This document shows, in pieces, positions 61,671 through 64,000 of a DNA stretch of 64,000 nucleotides; position 1 is the stretch's first letter; every line of letters starts with the position of its first letter. The notes under the pieces are model-generated. The model was not told where the DNA came from. It was given only the letters and a program-made list of their open reading frames with translations, and searched no databases. The DNA is from Acidimicrobiia bacterium (GTDB taxonomy: Bacteria; Acidobacteriota; Vicinamibacteria; Vicinamibacterales; CAVVIG01): the NCBI GenBank assembly GCA_016871175.1, contig VFZL01000007.1, positions 82,864 to 146,863 of the forward strand. Direction: 5' to 3'. Both the position numbers and the translations under genes were made by a program.

Positions 61671-64000
61671 ATGCGTGACCGCACGCCTCGGGTTCCGAGG
61701 CACCGCGCGCTCCTGCATCGCGAACGGGAGCTATCACAACTCCGACGTGCGCTCGACGAGGCGCTTCGCGGACGCGGGCAGGTTGTGCTCACCGCCGGCG
61801 AGGCCGGCATCGGGAAGACGGCGCTCGCCCACGCATTCGCCGCCACGGCGAGTCGGCAAGGCGCGCGCGTCCTCTGGGGTCGAGCGGGCGACCGCGAAGG
61901 CTCGCCGCCATACTGGCCATGGGCCGAGGCACTCCGAGCGCTGGCTCACGAACTATCGGCCCACGCTGCAGGTGCAGATCTCGGGCCGGGTGTTCGTCAC
62001 CTCGGTCTCATCCTGCCAGAGCTGCGAGAACGATTCCCCCTCAAGCGGTCATCCATCGCACACGACCAGTCCGTTCGTTTCCATGTGGCGGCTGCGGTGC
62101 GGGCGCTTCTCCACCGGGCCACTCAGCGGAGCACGATTCTCATCGTCCTCGAAGACCTCCATTGGGCCGACGAGGGCTCGTTGGTGCTCCTCGAGTTCCT
62201 CGCGCAGGACATTGGCGCACACGGGCTGCTCGTGCACGCCACGTATCGCGACGGGGAGGTCACGGCTCCACTCGCCCACACGCTGGCGGAGCTTGCGCGC
62301 GTGGGCGTCGAGCGGATCGGATTGAGCGGTCTCCCGCCGGAAGGGACCGCACGGTTGATGGCCCGCGTCCCCCGTCGTCGACTGACGGCCCACATCGTTC
62401 GACAGGTTCAGGCCAGAACAGACGGCAATCCGTTCTTCGTCACCGAGATCGCTCGGCTCGATACATCTGGGACGCTCGCCATTCCCGATAACGTGCGGGC
62501 AGCGATCTCGAGGCGTTTCAGCCGACTGTCGAAGCCCACGCGCTAGGCGCTCATCGTCGCCGCCGTCATCGGACGTGAGTTCGATTTCCCGCTGCTCGCG
62601 CGAGGCGAAGAGTGGTACCAGGTCAGGCACGCGCTGATCCGCGACGCGCTGTATGAGGGCCTGTCCACCAGTCGCAGAACGCGGTGGCACGCCGCGATTG
62701 CACGGGCACTCGAGATCCTGGTGCGTGACCGTCTCGATGGTCGCATTGCGGAGCTGGCGCAACACGCCGCCAGCGCCGGCACTCGCATCGAGGCGACGGT
62801 ACTGGTCAAATACGCGTGCATGGCGGGTGAGCGCTTTCTGGCCGCACATGCGTTCGAGGAAGCGTTGGTCCAGTTCCAGCGCGCCTGGGACGCACGCAAG
62901 GCACTGCCACTCGATGCCGCCGCTACGGCGACCCTCGCCGGACTCGGATGCGCTCGGGCCGCCACTGCTGTCCGATGGAATCGGCAGCAGGCATGGGGCC
63001 TGCTTCGGCGTGCGGTGGAGTTCCACCTGCGAGCCGGAAACACGCCGCAGGCTATCGCCATCGCCAGCGCCAGCGATCCGCGCATCACGGTCGAAGGAAC
63101 AACCGGCGTCGTTGCCGCGCTTCAGCAGATACGGGAGGTGGCGCGAGTCGAGTCGACAGAGGACGGCTGGTTGCTCGCGCGCCTGGGCGCCGCGACGTAC
63201 TTCGAGACTGGGGACTATCGCGCCGCCCAAGCGGTATTCGCGCAGGCCCGCGCGGCTGCGGCCGTCACAGGCGAGGCCGGCCTCGCATTGCGCATGCTGG
63301 CCTACGAAACGTCGGTCGATCATTTCGACCTGCGATGGCCGGAGGTGCTCGTCAAAAGCCGGCGCGCCCGCGATCTCGCGCAGCGCGTCGACGACCTTCA
63401 GTCGGAGACGTACGCACGGTGCCGGGCGGCGTATGCGTTGATGATGACCGGGCGCACACGCGAGGCCGTGGCCGAATCGGAGGCGCATCTGGCGGTGGCG
63501 GAACGACTGAGGGACCGGGGTCTGCTCGCGGACGCCTTGTACATCAAGAGCGCGCTCGCGCAACTGCGCGGCGAGTGGCGCGAGGCGCGGGCGTACAACG
63601 ATCGCGCCCTCGCCCAGTCGGCCCACCAGCTTCCCTCGTTCCACACGAGGGCGTTGCTGGAATACGAAACGGGCAATCGACAGGCCGGCGACACATATCT
63701 GAGCCGATTGTTGGCAGCCGAACGACGTGAACGCGCCGGTCCCTATCCCTTGGCTGGCATTTATGAGGCTCTGGCGTACTCTCAACTCCTTCGTTTGGGG
63801 AACGGCCACTCGACCTCAGGTGCTGCCCTGCGAGCGGCCCGTGCGGTGCTGGAGAGACGACCGCCATTCCCCCTCGCACAGGCGGCTGCTCGAATTGCGG
63901 GTTCCGTAAATTCTGACCGTTCCTTTTCCGGAAATGCTGGCCGCTCTGAGCTGACCCCTTCGGCGCAGACACTCGCTGCACCAAGCAGCGAGGGAAGGGC
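61671..64000 (+). pseudogene. AAA ATPase with TPR-like C-terminal repeats, in-frame stop and internal deletion; runs off the window
   Basis: The protein starts with an AAA_16-type ATPase domain: LHRERELSQLRRALDEALRG, Walker A GEAGIGKTALAHAFA and Walker B ILIVLEDLHWADEGS. A TAG at 62544-62546 follows LSKPTR. The same frame continues ALIVAAVIGREFDFPLL, then jumps to WYQVRHALIRDALYEGLSTS with about 60 residues missing compared with relatives. Helical TPR-like repeats follow (GDYRAAQAVFAQARAAAAVT, LRGEWREARAYNDRALAQSA) to about 63880. Such proteins are MalT/cyclase-associated STAND-type regulators. The frame is still open at 64000, though the last 30 codons no longer resemble the family. Confidence 0.75.

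Noticed and set aside
62049..63809. Long minus-strand open frame (586 codons) opposite the ATPase/TPR gene
   Set aside because: It is antisense to clear ATPase and TPR coding sequence, has no known motif, and is Arg/Gly-rich as expected for the complement of GC-rich codons.

Overview
The window is GC-rich DNA with mostly short intergenic gaps. The gene families suggest an Acidobacteriota lineage, most likely close to Vicinamibacteria: PQQ quinoproteins, many c-type cytochromes, a DUF5916 barrel, a TonB receptor of the 'GEITG' type, Abhydrolase-domain proteins and several XRE-cupin regulators. No rRNA gene or core ribosomal marker is present, so this placement is inference. One tRNA, tRNA-Ser(GCU), lies at 27.4 kb.

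Layout. 0-5 kb: an O-antigen ligase-like protein, a DUF819 transporter with its 2-hydroxyacid dehydrogenase partner, and an SRPBCC protein. 5-16 kb: a light/oxidative-stress type island with two fasciclin proteins, two XRE-cupin regulators, a DUF523-DUF1722 protein, an SDR-DUF2867 protein, a class II photolyase, two small outer-membrane barrels, a COG2907 flavoprotein and the stub of its usual DUF1365 partner. 16-26 kb: SagB-type dehydrogenase, USP, nucleoside deaminase, truncated Ser/Thr kinase, HIBADH-type reductase, ArsA ATPase, broken SIR2-CHAT protein, CNNM/CorC-type protein. 26-29 kb: a mobile-element graveyard around tRNA-Ser, with pieces of three or four recombinases, a truncated PIN toxin and a UPF0175 antitoxin. 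29-46 kb: TetR regulator, reaction-centre-type cytochrome c, a SulP / universal-stress / beta-carbonic-anhydrase operon, a second USP, DUF2490, porin, H1-like protein, M64 peptidase, PHP protein, methyltransferase, HD-GYP regulator, HEAT-repeat protein. 46-64 kb: secreted and respiratory genes (epoxide hydrolase, cytochromes, DUF6644-like membrane proteins, serine hydrolase, two further hydrolases, PQQ dehydrogenase with a cytochrome-HhH partner) and a large ATPase/TPR protein that runs off the end.

The strongest signal is the unusual amount of gene damage. I count seven in-frame stop codons inside otherwise continuous reading frames (10013, 12038, 13720, 37011, 43796, 56294, 62544). There are single-base frameshifts, several in G/C runs (3051, 9582, 21358, about 26593). 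There are also clean deletions that join gene fragments: DUF1365 to SnoaL at about 15.73 kb, integrase to isomerase at 26.45 kb, the missing SulP core at 32.05 kb, DUF5916 at 44.86 kb, the TonB receptor at 56.3 kb, Uma2 at 61.2 kb and the ATPase at 62.6 kb. Neighbouring long genes are intact. Either this genome is decaying through many small deletions, or the assembly carries collapsed gaps and consensus errors. Read mapping would decide between the two.

The most interesting biology is the XRE-cupin controlled photoprotection island, the SIR2-CHAT protein whose CHAT cysteine position is not cysteine, the bicarbonate operon, the cytochrome-HhH fusion encoded with a PQQ dehydrogenase, and a hairpin that occludes a Shine-Dalgarno sequence at 49.5 kb.
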